A DNA stretch of 64,000 nt from Polyodon spathula (Eukaryota > Chordata > Actinopteri > Acipenseriformes > Polyodontidae). The position numbers and the translations under genes are program-made. The stretch is taken from positions 18,501 through 82,500 of the forward strand of contig NW_024472155.1 of assembly GCF_017654505.1 (NCBI RefSeq), read 5' to 3'. Within the stretch, counting starts at the first letter, position 1. Each line of letters opens with the position of its first letter. Shown here in pieces: positions 47,041 to 61,000 of the stretch. The notes beneath the pieces were generated by a model that worked only from the letters and a program-made list of their open reading frames with translations, was not told the origin of the DNA and searched no databases.

Positions 47041-48773
47041 CCTTTTAAATATTGAATCATAATTAACATTTATCGTGTGCTAGTTAGGGAATAATATTGA
47101 AATTAATGGAAGGTGTCAGTACCTTTGGGCACTTCTAGGAAAAAAAACGTTTGCATGCTATGTCTGAAACATTGCTTTTCATTATATAGATATGAAGCTG
47201 AAGTTACATACCCCAAAGCAAAGCCCCCTCTGATCATATTTCTTTAAAGTAGAGTGAAGGATGTTTATTGTACTTGTTTATATGCCATTTAAAGACAAGA
47301 TAACACACTGCTGTTTCTGAATGCCAAGCACAGACTGCTTGCTTTGGTCTTTGTCTTCATCTGAACAGGTGAGCCGGTTGCACCTGAAGGCTTTCAAATC
47401 CTGGCTGCAAGCCCGAAAGGATGGAGTTACCGGCTAAGAGAAAGATGAGGGATTTAAAGGCAGTGTGCCCTGAAAGAAGCCAGTAAACAATCAAACAAAC
47501 AAAAACAAACAAGCCAGCGGAAAAAAAAACAACAAATTACCTCCTTGTCTGCCAGCGCAAGCCCGGCAGGATGTATCATTTCAAACTTCTTTGCTCGCAT
47601 CCAGTGGAATGAACTTCTGCACTCAAAATCAAGCTATAAAAACGTACATCGTTTTGTAATTCATTTTTACAAATGCGAAAAAGAAATGGACAAGTTTACA
47701 GCTCAATCGGGGTGGGAGCGGGGATCACCGCTTCTGTGTGCAACTGAACCCCATTAAAACCATAACCTGATTTCAGCTGCAAACGGGATAGCTACATATA
47801 TAAAGGGTTATGCAGAGGACCTGCGAATCGATTCTTCAAATAGGCAATTTAAATCCCATTAAATTGTGAACATTCAAACATTCACCCAGGAGCAGATTGC
47901 GGTGGAAATCCGGAATGGGGACGGCTGCTTTCCATGTGCAGTAATCTTAAAAGGAGGTACAGTAGTTACTTTAATGTTGGGTGGTGAACAGTCCTATTGT
48001 GACAGCACAATATTGCTCAGAAGTATAGGGATTACTGAAGATCTTTTGTGAATAAACCTTGCAGAGTGCTAAGAGCTAAACCATCAGCAAGTGAATATTC
48101 GGTGCCACCTTGCACTGTACTGTAAGGCATTGTTATCAATCAGCCTGATGCTCAGGGAGGTCCCTGGGGGTAAAGAAAGAAAGCCAGGATTTATTAAAGC
48201 TGGGATTGTGCCATCACACACACACACAGCTCCTGCTGTAGATCAGACCCAAGCCTTTGTAGGTCTGTCTGATTCTCATGTGCTACACATCTTGTGTTGA
48301 GCGCAGTAGTGCCGCACCTGGCTTTTGAAATGCATATCGGCTGGCTGACATTCGTGTAAACAGGCAGCTGGGATAAAGGGAGCTCTGTCGGTCTGCCTGG
48401 GAGCAGAATCCCTGCTGACTGCTGCTCTAGTGTTTTTTGCACGGTTCCACAACTGGAATTAAAAGGTAACTTTTAAAAGGGTCCCAACTGCTTTTATAAA
48501 ATGGTAGTGTGGCATAGCGTTCTAAAAACTTATGTTAAATAGTGGCTATGCAAAGTTCAGGACGTGGCTACTGAAACCAACAATAAGGCACGAAACCGCG
48601 ATCCACAATCAGAGGAGAACCTGAAGCATATACAGGAGCTGCTGCAAATCAAGATCTTAATACATAAACGAAAATACATTCCCTCTTCCTTAATTCTAAA
48701 ATCATGTACCCTTTTGTTTGCAAATTGCCCCCTGGTCCCCAGTGGATTACTCTATTAGCAGACCCTTGGCATT

Positions 48774-48867
48774 GGACTGTATACCAGGTAAAAGCATGAC
48801 AAAAAGTGCAAGGAAGTACAGAGCAGTGTGCACAGTGTAGGGGAAAAGCATGGTACAATACAAAAAT
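48774..48867 (+). mobile_element. GGTAAAGCATA-family element (internal fragment)
   Basis: AGGTAAAAGCATGACAAAAA, GTACAGAGCAGTG and GAAAAGCATGGTACAAT resemble the family's internal repeats. More decayed than the other copies. Confidence 0.45.
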
Positions 48868-50564
48868 AAAACTCATTACAGCAGTGTAGTGAAACCTGAT
48901 GGCACCGGACAGTGGGCAAGAAGCATCTAGGAGCTGGCACTGAATAGTCAAATTCCCTGTTGTGACCAGTTAAGAGATGCTTTTAGAGGCTGAAGTGCAT
49001 AGCCTTGAAGAATGCTGTAGTTTTTCATAGTGTCATATCTCTGGGCGCCTTGCTCTGCACTGACCAGGGACCTGCTGTGAGCGGTGTGACACAGAGGGCC
49101 ATTGCAGTCGAATAGACATACAGCAAGTCAAGCGAAAAACACAACACAGGTTTCTTAAGTGCTTTTGCGGAGCGGCCCTGGTAATGATGCACTCAATGAT
49201 TCCCCTTGTCTTAAAGGGATAAAAAAAACAAAGTTTTCCGCCCTCTCATTAAAATAACAACGTCATCACGAGCCCCTTTGTGTTTTGTTGGTGACTGTTT
49301 TGGTTTTCCAGACATGCTTATGATTCCGGGAAAGCCAATAATCCAGCCACAGTACATTCACTTCCTGTGTTACGTTTGACAGGAACCCACCTGCTGCTCG
49401 TAGGGGAACTATGTGCGGTCAGGTAGGGTTCTGTTATTTTTCAACGCAGGAACTTTTTGCCCTGTGATAGGAAATATTTTCTAAACCCAAATCTCAGCGG
49501 AGATCAAGTCTGGCTTCACGGGAGTGAAAAGTAAGATAACATTCTGGAAAATAAAGAGACAGTCAAGCTGTGTGAATGGATGCAGATAATACAGGGTTGT
49601 GGGATGTTGAACGGCTGTGTATGGTAGAATATCATTTGTTTAGGCACCACGAGTGTCAATGTGACCTGTACACAGATGTTCAGCATCCTATAACTCTATT
49701 ACATACTGCTTTACTATTAATACACACCTTACAAATCCAGCTGTACTTCTTTTGTAATCATTACCAGCCTTTATTTAGTCCATTGTCAGTCTCATTGACA
49801 AGAGCAAAAAGGCTGCTGAAGAGAATACTGTTAGGTGGCTGAGGTCCTTGGTATTGATTGTGATGGCACTGCTTTGACTTTGCAGTTGAATGGAATTCCC
49901 GAGAGGTGCCTCAGATATGATTTTTTTAAGAGCAGGTGACGTCAACCGTGCTGATGTGGAGATTACAGCACGGTAACAATTGAAAGCGGCACCGTTGATG
50001 TCATGTATAGAATTCCTCTGTGGTGTGTCGGGGGAATACAGAAGGAAAAGCGTGCGCTCTGATTGGCTGAAAGATCCTGAGCAGTTTATAATGAAATGGA
50101 CTGCATGCTTACTACTTAACAGATCCCAAAAGACACTGTATAGCATTGGATTCTCCTCTGCTCAATCAGAGTTCCCGGACGACGCAAACCCATCCTGTCC
50201 CGTGTATACCTCTCTGTGCTACTTAAAAACAGCACTTAGATCAATACGGAAAATCTATAAGTAACATAAACTCTTAATTCATTGTCGTTCTGCCAAGAAG
50301 CTGCCGTTAGCGAGGCTGATTGGCTCTCCCGGCGTCGTTTCAATATTACAAATGACATCTTTGTCGTTTTCATATCTAATTTCTAATTTGTATGAATGCT
50401 AAATGGAGAGGTAAATATCGTCCAGTCAGAGGCTTTTTCAGTTGCGTTGTGCATCCTGTTTATGACAGCAGAGGTAATTCTAGGATGCCAGTTCTGCAGA
50501 GCAGTGCGTTTGCTGAGAGATGCAGTGGGTTTTATACTAGATGCCACTACAGGACGTGCCATTA

Positions 50565-50700
50565 TAGAAAGTGTAACAAAGCATATTGAAAAGAATGGTA
50601 AAGCATAGGTGCGCATTGTAAAGCCCAGAGAGGTATGGTAAAGCATATTTAAAAAACCATGGTAAACTATGGAAAATGCACAGTTTAATCAAGGCTTCAT
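50565..50700 (+). mobile_element. GGTAAAGCATA-family element (truncated copy)
   Basis: AATGGTAAAGCATAGGTGCG, AAAGCCCAGAGAGGTATGGT and CATGGTAAACTATGGAAAAT align with the middle of the copy at 54635. Confidence 0.65.
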
Positions 50701-51394
50701 GACTTCAGATGTCCACAGCTTAATGTTTTATTCTACTGTTGTGTTCTCCAATAGCACGGAGCGTTGTTGATATGAGACTGACTGGAGTGGAGACTGAGCC
50801 CTGCTGAGGCGCCACCATCGCCCCCAGCAGTTGTGCGTGACTCCAAAGTTACAGATTTCTTTAGCCTATTTTCTAGTTCTGACTGAAATGAATCTTAACG
50901 TCTGAGACCTGATGCAAATAAACCATGTGATACGACTGCTGGCCAAATCTGAAGACCTCTTAATCAGTCGATATAAAAAAAAAAAAAAAATCGCCAGGAT
51001 TTCTGACAAGGAGCTGATTGACTGTACAGGATCTGGTGGGTGATTTTTTGACATAACGGGGTCTATTCAATTAATCAAAACAATGGCATTTCTAAATATT
51101 GCTGCCCTTTAAATCACTAAAATAGAACCCTCCTTGATGTTTTACACATCATTACACAGCTGAACTCTCTCAGTGTCTGTGATCCACTACTGTTCAGATC
51201 CATCGATTAGGCACCCCAAGCTGTTGGATCATCTTCTTGTATTATTCTAAATATTGAACTGATCTGATTGTTTCTAATCACACGGCTTTATCAATAAGAA
51301 CAGGCATTAGAAGGGAACAAAGAGGAGGCTGTGAATGCAGGGATTGGCATGATAATGGGCCGCTCCATTGGGGGCATGTCCCAGGAGGTTGCAT

Positions 51395-51423
51395 GGGGGG
51401 CGGGGGGGGGGGGGGGGGGGGGG
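51395..51423. repeat. Poly-G tract
   Basis: GGGGGGC followed by about 22 consecutive G. Confidence 0.95.
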
Positions 51424-51994
51424 TTTGTGGGTTCTTTAGAGGTTTACCAAAGAAAGAGGAATTTTTTAAAATTAGGTTTTACACCAAATACGCTGTCGAC
51501 AAGTTATTACCCTGATAGATCGTTTCATTGGTGTTGTGTAGCTTTTGAAAATGCAGGATGGCTTGCTTAAAGCGTCTCTTCAGAGAGGTCCGCCCGTGTC
51601 CTGTGCATGTTGTATGCTTAGGAACATATCTGCTTTTGCTTTATAATGCTTTCACTACATTTGACTAAGCTTTGCTGCATTTAAACAAGGGTATGCTGCA
51701 GTAGATTGGAATAAGGGTACAGAGAGGTACTGTTCAATAGCCCATGCAGGCAAAACTCAAAGCCGTTTTATCAATCGAAGATCACCCATTTTCTTCAGCA
51801 CATTCGTCTTGAAACAATAATCAGAATTCACTGCGCTCTATCAAGATTGGCGAGCAGTCTTTTCTTTGAGAGGACACAGAGGTGCAGAGGAGAAGAAAAA
51901 GAAATCCTCCCTCATTGTGCATTGATCACGGCGATAGAGTTTGTGTAGAAGGGCTGGAGTCTTTATCAGACATATACTGCGGCAAGACAAAGCA

Positions 51995-52085
51995 ATAGAA
52001 TGGGATTAGCATTTATATAGAACCTTTCATCCACGCGGGACCTAAAGACAGCTTGACAAACTCTGTCCAACACTTTGCAACCACA
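51995..52085 (+). mobile_element. Degenerate 'TTTATATAG..CCTTTCAT' dispersed repeat
   Basis: AGCATTTATATAGAACCTTTCAT, followed later by AACACTTTGCA, parallels the better copy at 62975. Confidence 0.4.
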
Positions 52086-52260
52086 AAGGCAGCCGCTTTC
52101 ATATCCAATACACATATCTGATTCATAAGATATCACACAAGACATGTTCACAATTCAAACAATACCAGCTCTGTTTTGAAAGAGAGGAATGCCTTATTTG
52201 AACGTTATTGTTATACATCAAAGTATAACAATGTCACAGCTACCACTGTGGTGCCTTTGC

Positions 52261-52370
52261 CTCCTAGTGTAACAGGGCAGAGGCTGGGCACGAGCCAGCA
52301 GCCCCATACACCGCAAGTGATCATCTTAACCACAATGCAATAGAGCCGAGCTCACCTCCTTTTGTGGTTT
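52261..52370 (-). mobile_element. Possible tRNA-derived SINE fragment
   Basis: On the minus strand, TTGTGGTTAAGATGATCACT resembles a Pol III A-box region and GGCTCGTGCCCAG a loose B-box, with spacing similar to tRNA-type SINE heads. No tail or target duplication was recognised. Confidence 0.3.
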
Positions 52371-52852
52371 TAGAGCTTTTAATTTGATCTCATCTCATCG
52401 ACTGGGGACAGGATCTGTGTCGTCAGTGCATCACACAGCACAGGGCCACTGCTGGACTGCTCGTTACACGAGTACAGGACCACTGCAACTGCAGTGCCAC
52501 TGCTGGACTGTTGTCTCGCACGTCGCAGACTTTGAGTCTTCAATCCCACTATGTTGCAAGCAAAGGGTTACCTCTGCTTTTAAGTCTTGCATGGTCAGAC
52601 AAAGTTAGATGCAGCAGTCAGGTTGACATAGAAACTGAGCCATGAAATTTTAATAAAGCCTAATCACAAAAATGCATTAAAATTCTAGACGGAGCCTTGA
52701 ACGTCATTAAATATTTAATGTCGCTCGCAAATTGCATTAAAGGGCCAACGTCATCCCGCATGAAAAATGTATTAAAAAAAAAACATATACTTTTTCATTA
52801 ACATATTAAAGCCTATTTAAAAAGACATGTCTTGCTAATGACATTTAATAAA

Positions 52853-52905
52853 ACATTTTATTAGCTGTTCATTAAACATAATTTTATTAGCTGTTCATTA
52901 AATGT
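52853..52905. repeat. Direct duplication of about 26 bp
   Basis: ATTTTATTAGCTGTTCATTA occurs twice in tandem, separated by AACATA. It lies inside a 250-bp stretch with many CATTAAA words. Confidence 0.85.
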
Positions 52906-54634
52906 GCTGTGAATGCCAGTGTTTCTCAAATTAAAAAGTGCTTGGTCCTTCTCAAGCAGGGCTTCTGATCCTTGAAGGGAAGAAGAAATACCAGTCCCTA
53001 TTCACAAACTTGAAGGACTTTTTTTTTCCCCCCTTAAGTTAAATGTGATAAAACTGTTGAAAATGTTTTGTGAAATGCAATTTCGATTTAATTAATCGAA
53101 ATGAATTTCAGAACAACAGACCTTAATTAAACATTCCTTCAAACAGTCAACTTAAACAATGTTTCTGAGAACTGTCTTATGGGTAACCAGAGCTTTAATG
53201 AGAATATAGCAACAAACCCTCTGCAAAACAGCTGAAAATCATGAACTACACTTTGATTGATTTAATCAAAACGAGCTTTACTAAAATAGACCTTAACAAA
53301 ACTTCGCTTAAAATAGAAAAAAACAAAATAAATACTATACCACAATTTGCTATGCTTTTTACCATTTTATAGTTATATAAATAACTTACAACTATATCAC
53401 GGTACAGTTTGATAACACATTGGAAAACGTGGTATATACTTGAATCGCTGTGCAATTTCACCATGGTGAACTTATTAAAGGCTTCTTATAAAAAACAGAA
53501 TAACGTCCTGGACTTCTGAGGATCTATCCTATATAAAAAAAAAAAAAGTGTTCAGCAAAGTACAGTGCAGAGTATAGTATGAAGACAGGGGGGTTTGAAG
53601 CCATGGGGGAATCACACATGTCTAGTTGAGTTTTGTGGTTTGGTGCCTTCTCATGAAGTAACATGGAACCCCACTCTGAGGTGTCTCATTGAGTCTCTCT
53701 GCTCTCAGACTAGTGCTAAGAGGCACCTGGATTAAACCTCTGGGATCGAACGCACCCAGCTGCACTATAGCAGTTTCTTCCATATGTGTTCCCCATGACA
53801 GCGATTCGCGGGACTCAGTTATGCTGTTCACTTTAAGGGAGTGACGAACAAGGTGTTGCAGTTAGTGATAATGAAGCCCTGCTCACAAAGCTTGAACACT
53901 TGACCAACTTCAAACCCCGCTCTTTATAAACTAGACGGCAATTTCATCTTTCCCTGAAAAACCGCTTATCAAATTGCACTTCAGTATTTCACTGCTAATT
54001 CTCATTCTGTACTGTTCTGTGCATAGTGAAGGAACGTGTGCATCCCAGAATCTGATATTCTCAATCACCTATGCTAAATAATGCTGATACCAAGCTTCAT
54101 GATAACTGGATAAGCGTCTCTCCAGATATATGGAAAATTGTGAAGGGTGACGTCCGTCTCCACTATACCCCCTCCGCAGCTCAGATAACTGAAGTAAAGT
54201 TTTAAAGGAACCCAGATCTGACAGATCTGTAATGCGCTAAAACTCCAAGCAACCCTCCAAGCAATGATAATATACTGAAATTAGACTTATTAGCAGGGAA
54301 TTGAATAGGTTTTTGACAGCTAGGTCTTAATGTATAATTGAATCCACAGAGCGGCAAGTTGTTTGATGAGGGGTTGTTGAGCACGACCTACTTTCTAATT
54401 CAATTAGAGGAATTATAAATTCATGCAATGAATTCCGTGGATGGGAGGTAATATTTATCAGCATTGCATTAGCACATCATCCATACACATCATGTCACTG
54501 CAAGGCAAATAAATACTGTGTCAAATCCACAGATCTGTCTGCTTTATATAGCATGCATTTACTAATTGTGAGTTCATTCATTAAAGACATACATTGCATG
54601 CTCCATATCTGCATGCCTGCAATTGTAAGAAGCA

Positions 54635-54843
54635 CCTTTATAAAAGTTCTCCACAGTGAAAGCATGGTAAACCATAGGTAAGCATATGTAAGCATTGCAA
54701 AGCACAGAGAGGTATGGCACAACATGTTAATTAACATGACAAACCACGATAAACTACAGTAAATGCATAGTATAATCATCGGAAAAGCATGGGAAAACTG
54801 CAGAAATCACTTGACAAAAATACCACGGTAAACTTTTAAAGGG
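54635..54843 (+). mobile_element. GGTAAAGCATA-family element (most complete copy)
   Basis: It begins CCTTTATAAAAGTTCTCC and ends GGTAAACTTTTAAAGGG, giving short imperfect terminal inverted repeats (CCTTTAtAAAAGTT). The interior is a run of degenerate 10-13-bp words on GAAAGCATGGTAAA / AAGCAT.GCAAAGCACAG. About 209 bp, non-coding. Probably a MITE; the superfamily is unknown to me. Confidence 0.7.
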
Positions 54844-56344
54844 GTTTCAAGAGAGGATCTAAAAACTCCATTTGGGGGGGATACAAACAAACTGGACTAT
54901 TAACAAGGCCTAACTGATAAGTATGACTGTGCACAGGAGGCTGATTGATGTGAACAGTGACAATAAGAGGACCTTAAAGAAATAAATCAACTGCAAGGCT
55001 AGCTCTCACATACCAAGCCTTGCTTTGAAGCGAGCGCAGACACAAGGAATAAACCCTGCCTGAACGTAATCCTCGGGGGCTGCTGTTTATACTCTCACAG
55101 CACACAAACCTGATTACTGAGCCTTTACTGGTGAAAAGAACCAATTCCACAGATGCAGCAACGGCTAAAACACAGCATGCTGAAAGCTAATAACAAACGT
55201 ATCAACGTACAAGAAGAGAGAACAGAAGAGACAACAAAAAAAAAGAACCTGCCCTTTATTCATCTTGCTTTAAAATGTGTTGGAGGGAATGGGAGAAATT
55301 AAAAACTGTGTAACCTTATATTGCCAAAATATAAGAAACCTTTCAGTGAGAGCTTTATTGCAATACAGTGGACAGGGGTACGTGTTTCCAGGATAAGTCT
55401 GTGTGGACAATGAACATTGCAGCATGATTCTAAGGTTGGGTGTTACATGTAAATATACCTAAGTACAGTTTATGATCTAGTCTTGCACTTGCTTATCAAA
55501 TGCCTTGGAGAAGGTTCTGTGTTGGTTGAGCAGCAATTTAGTCACAGCGCCCCCTATTGCATGGAATATTGTAAACAACCCAAATGTAAATGCAAGACAA
55601 TGATTAAGGTTACCTCTATTTCAATGAGTAGGCTCCACGAGTTATGAAAGTGTGGATGTGTCTGATCCCAGATTGAATGTACGGTGATATTATCTTCTAG
55701 AGTGAGGTTGTTTGCAATGCTTTGAGCGCCCAGCATTCTGTAATTACAGCATATTAAAAGCAGTAACTGTTGAAGATTGATAAAACAAACCTGCATATGT
55801 AAATGATAATTTTTCCAAATAGATTATTAAAAAAAAAAAAAAAAAAGTCGCTCGCCCTGCTTGTTGGAACAAACACCTGGCCTGCCCTTGGGCCTGGCGA
55901 TCAATTAAAAGTTCGATGTTTTCAGCTGAAAGGTTTCCTCTACATTTCCTGGTGCCAGTTTGAAATGTACCATTTGCTCCTGGTATTGATTTTTGTTTTA
56001 AATGTGTTATTCTCTTTGTGCAAACTGTTTCGTCTAGTGCAGCTTACTGTAGATATTTCTGCTGTGGGTTAGATTTTTCTTGCATAAGAAACCCACGGTT
56101 CCAGTTCAAGAGATTGTGTTATTGCTGCTGGAGAGCAGGGGGACTCTTGACAGAGGTGTTCTATTGGTATTTGTGGATTCGTGACAGACAGCAGATATGT
56201 TTGCTCTGTGATAAAAAACAAACCTTGCAGGAAAGTAAAGATGCTTTAAAGAGAGTATTGAGAATGCGGTCAAAACTTACCAACAAATCCAACCCCCCTC
56301 CCCACCTGAGTCTGTTTCGTTCTTGACGCGTGACAGGTGGTGTT

Positions 56345-56415
56345 GGAGAGAGACGGATTACATGTAGCGCATTATTGTAATCTGATTACATTTTTCAGTA
56401 ACTTGTAACACCCGT
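56345..56415 (+). mobile_element. GTAATCTGATTACA-type fish repeat fragment
   Basis: TATTGTAATCTGATTACATT followed by TTTCAGTAACTTGTAACACC resembles a short repeat seen in many fish genomes. Only one arm is present. Confidence 0.45.
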
Positions 56416-56997
56416 ACCTGTAGTGCTTCCTTTTTTAGACAGGTAACTTCCCCAGCACAGGTGACAGGTCTCTTTTATTGTTTTAGCAGGGAGGTCTTCC
56501 AGCAGCCCGAGTGCTTGGATGGGGGTCCTTCCTCCCTCCTCCTCCTACTTCTTCTGTTCTTCACTACTTAATTTTCCTAAGTGCTTTTTGCCGTCCGAGA
56601 AACAATAGCAATCCATTGACTTCCCATTACTCTGGAGCCGAGAGGCAGGAAGGCCTTGGTTTGAAACAAATCCCTCTTGACTGCTCTCTCACAACCGTGG
56701 GCTGTCAATTAACCTCCTGTTGTGTGACAGGAATGGAGACGGCATTGGAAACAAGCTGCTTCAGTTCAGCTGGGCGATCCTTGAGGGGACTGCACTGGCT
56801 AAATATACAACGCACTGTGTTAATGGGTAATGTTTCAGATTACTATCAATCGTGCACTTTAAGATCTGAAAACCATTCAATTTCTTTTCCTTATTTAATA
56901 CAGGTGCTTTCAACAAAAATATACGATTAGGAAAAACCCTTTTTTTTGTTAAAGACATGAAGTTCCATCCTCATAATGAAGGAATTAAGAGGCGATA

Positions 56998-57195
56998 GAC
57001 AGAGGGAAGGAGACTCTTCTTCACACAGAGAACGGTGAGGATGGAATGGGTTCCCTGGTCATGCTGTTGAGGCAGAATCACTGGGACCCTTTAAGACCCA
57101 ACGTGACAAAGTTCAGAGATCAATCAGACACTCGGAACTGGACGAGCTTCGATGGGCCGAATGGCCTCCTCTTGTTCGCAAATGCTCTTAAATAT
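56998..57195 (+). mobile_element. LINE 3'-end remnant (copy 2)
   Basis: GAGACTCTTCTTCACACAGA, TGAGGCAGAATCACTGGGAC, TTTAAGACCCAACGTGACAA and GATGGGCCGAATGGCCTCCT are the characteristic order of a LINE-like 3' untranslated repeat common in fish. It is about 200 bp and ends near ATGCTCTTAAA. No coding part is attached. Confidence 0.65.
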
Positions 57196-58183
57196 TAGAA
57201 CAAGGTAACTACAGTGAAGCCATTTGTAGTCCATGCATCTGTATTTTGAAGAGTGCCAAAGTATTTTATTTGAATTCCACTTTTCTGTGACCAAAGGGGC
57301 ACCTGCAGTACTAAACACTGAATTGCAGTTGCTAAAGCCAATGGATTTGTGCCAACAAACAAACCTCAGGGCAGATTTTAATACCTAGGAATATATGTGA
57401 CTCAAGACACTGTTTTTTTTTTTAAGATATTGCTTCAAATTCAGATTTGAAGTCGTTGTAGAGACAGATACATTCAAGAAGCAATTTGCCAAAAACCCAA
57501 ACTCTATCTGAATAATTCATTTTACAATCAGGACTTAGGATTTATGGTCCTTGGATTTATATATAGGTAACAACAGGGAACATTTCCAGGTCTCCTGGTT
57601 CAGAAACTAAACGCATAATTTATAATGTATAAAACTATATCAGCTACCGGTCCTCAGAAACTCTCCTGTATTAAATACATTTGCAGCACGTTACAATACT
57701 GCCAGAGCAGCACAATGTAGACCATTTAAGAAACATTTTTTTGCGATAATGTAACACAAATACTGAAGATAGCGGCAGGCTTTTGAAAGCCTTGGTATAT
57801 AGATTAAATATACAATTCCATCCAGCGACGCGGGGAAATAGATTGGGTAAACAGAGCAATGGGAGAGATGTAAATAAGTGGCATTCAGAACAGACAGGAC
57901 GCAGAGATCAGCAGCAGATACTGAAATTACAGGCTACTGCATTGGATGCTGTGGGCTCGCTCTGTCTGCCAGTTGACAAGCAATACAATAGGAATGGGTA
58001 AGTTAGCTGATCGTAAACAAGATATTTATTTAGACTCGTAATAACAGGTGGCAATAACCTACTGTGATCACATCCTATTGACTTGTTTATAAATTATTGG
58101 TGACTTTTTTTTGTCCAAATTAAATTGCCTACAGTATATAGGAGAGAATGTGCTTATTGTTACCCTGCAGACCTCATAATGCA

Positions 58184-58242
58184 TGACAGGACATGTTAAC
58201 ATGTACATTCACTTGAAAATGCTAGTTTAACAGGTCATGTCA
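58184..58242. repeat. Short inverted repeat
   Basis: TGACAGGACATGTTAAC (58184-58200) and the reverse complement of 58225-58242 (TGACATGACCTGTTAAAC) match except for two substitutions and a one-base length difference, around a 24-nt loop. Confidence 0.5.
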
Positions 58243-58585
58243 GGTGGATAAGCACTATTAGCTACACCTTCAAATCAATACTTACTGTTATTGTCAAGAA
58301 AATTAAAAAGAGGTGATAATGAGTGGGCAATGGAATACAGAGTTGTGAACTGTTATTAGTTTATGCCCCAGCTACAGAAACTGCCCAATCACTTGTAAAA
58401 ACCAAAGTTATGCCCCTGTCTTGTTTTACTCTGGGATGAAAGGCGCCTGGGGTTCTGTGTCACCAAGCCCGCTAACGAGGCAGCCAAGTAAGTTGCTTGA
58501 TGAACTGCGTTCTATTTTAAACAGCATTTCCAGGATCAATCTGTGGCTCAATATCACCAAACTCATTTACAGGTTTGAGCCGACA

Positions 58586-58595
58586 CTCCCTCCCT

Positions 58596-58644
<49 letters not shown>

Positions 58645-58655
58645 TCTCTGTCTCT
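58586..58655. repeat. (CTCC)n(CT)n microsatellite
   Basis: Four CTCC units, then about 20 CT units and a degenerate TGTCTCTG end. Confidence 0.95.
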
Positions 58656-60913
58656 GAGAGGTGAGAGGAAGTTTGCTCTCGTCTGTGCTGGATCCATAGT
58701 GCTGGAGTCAGTCGGGAGATTGGAGCTGCTGTTTCAAGCCTGCGAGTGAAGAACGATTCATTACTTTTTAACCACACTGGTATCAAGCACATTCAAATTA
58801 GGTTAAACTATAAAGAGCCTGTCAATGCTAACGAGATACTGCACTTCTGTTTCCAGGAAAGGGCTAGGAAGTTTAGTTTCTTAAATGACTGCACATACTC
58901 ACACAGGGAGTAATATAGATGTGGTTTTTTTCTAGTTTTCTTTCCAATGCAAAAAAATTAAATAAAATAAATCACTTTTCTTGGCATTACAGTGACACCT
59001 GAATTAACCAGTCAGCATCCTGTCCTGCTGGGACATTGCTGCTAGGGGTTTCTGTAGAGGAAATATGCTTCCAGTCCTGTCCTCAATACACTTCACCCCA
59101 CAAGGTCATTTGGAAGACTTAATCAAGACCCTCTCTGACTACTGATTGAAACAGAGGTAGGAGACTAACAGTGCAATGTTTAATTACTTACTTCTGCTGA
59201 CACTTGGCCTTCTGCTTTTATAATGATTTGTTTAACAGTGGCAGCGCCAGTCATTGTTAAATTGGTCTCATTGGAAATAAACACTCCATTAATTGAAGGG
59301 TTTGTTGTCGTGTATACGAGGACAAGAAAATAACAACTCTCTCCCGGACTCCGCCTGTCACAGGTATATTTTATAGCAGGTGTTGGGGATGGTCAACACT
59401 GGATAACAGACTATTAACCAAACTTCATTTAAACTGACTCTGACAGGATGAAAACCCCTCACTGGTAAATAGTGTTTATTTTTGTGGTTTATTTTCTGTT
59501 TTATACTGGTACCAGTTTCCCTTCACTCACATGTTGTTGTATAGATGTGTAATATCCCACCAGCTACATCAACAACAGTATTATCCCTATCTTGTGTCTT
59601 CATATTTGTTTAGTAGTGTTAGTTTTTTGTGTAAATTAACTGGACCCAGCAAAGGGTTGAGTTTGAGCCTTGATTTAAAATACATTTCCTTGCGAGAATG
59701 GAGAAAACTGTGAGCCACGATTGGGGGTTCAATTAATTAATGATTCGATTCAGTTTAAATGGTCTGTAAAAAAAAAAAGTTAAGTCTTGTTGAGGCTGGG
59801 ACTTAAGAAGGAGCTCCAGTGGGTTGCAGCCAAATAAAACCGTTAAATAAAAGTGCCAATTCACACGGCTTCTTATATTTGCATCCGCCTGGAAGGTTTC
59901 TCATTGTGTGATTTGAAATACTGATAATCACAAGGTGTCGAACACACAGCCACACGCTGTAAAGTTGCCTGAAGTGTATGCAGATAGCTCGCCGGCCCGG
60001 GCTGATTACACTGTATAATATCCTCTCCAGACACCTATCTCTCCGAGAGAAGGTCAGTATGTGTGTCAAGGGGAGTGAATTGTCCTTCTCATTGCACATC
60101 AGGGAAAGAGCATTAAAGCATGCATTATGTCAAATCAAATAATAAAAATAAGAGCGAACGGGGAGGAATGTCTCGAGCTACATTGTAAATGCTAAATTAG
60201 CTTTTGGAAATGACAAACAGGTTACAGCAATTGAAATGTCTTTTAGCTGAGGTGGTGAATGCATTAGGTTTATGTGCCGGAGACTAAAAATAAAGATCCC
60301 TGTTGAATCTGCAGTTTGGAGGCATTATAACAGGGACAACGCAGAACTAGAGCAAGCATACAAGTTAAGACCAGGCATCTAAGGGGCATCTAACAACGAT
60401 CAAGCCCTTTACAAGTGTTAACGTACCATAGCACCTTCTTCTGTAGCCTCCTGCTGTACAGCGCGAGGAATTATACAGCGCTACAAAAGGAGTTATAAAA
60501 GTAAGCAAATGTTACTTCAAGAAATCAAGGTTGTTTTTTGGTAAGCTGCAGCTGTTTTTATTAGAGCATTTTGCAGCACTGGATGGCATTAATCACCTAG
60601 CTTTACTTATCCTGTGGTTGTCGGCATTATGAACTCATCAGCCCACTAGGAGGCGATCCATTACAACGCATAGAGAATTGAAATGTCCCGGGAGTTGTGT
60701 TTTTTTTTATTTATTTTTTTTATGACAGTTATAAAATAATTTTTCCCTTCCCAGTTCCCTGTGAACAAACGCTAGAGGACTTCCCACAGAATCTAAATGA
60801 GGACTTTGGACATGTCATTGAAGAACATTGATTGCTAACAGTCACACCCCTCTTTTTTTGAGCAATAAAATACAACCTCCCAAATGACCACGTATTATTA
60901 TAGATCTATAAGT

Positions 60914-61000
60914 TACAGGGGTTGGACAAAATAATAGGAACACCTGTCATAACATTGTCAATAGGATGTAGGTAGGGCACAAGAGCGTTACATATTGACA
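60914..61000 (+). mobile_element. Tc1/mariner-type element end
   Basis: ACAGGGGTTGGACAAAATAA followed by TAGGAACACCT is close to the terminal repeat of a Tc1/mariner-type family found in fish, preceded by TA-rich sequence. I find no opposite terminal repeat downstream, so the copy is truncated. The inner limit is uncertain. Confidence 0.6.

Larger units (their letters stand above)
43605..56344. other. Right flank, segment 1: non-coding
   Basis: Home of the GGTAAAGCATA-element cluster. Open frames at 45067-45318 and 45490-45717 were examined as candidate exons and not accepted. The remainder shows no coding signal. Confidence 0.65.
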
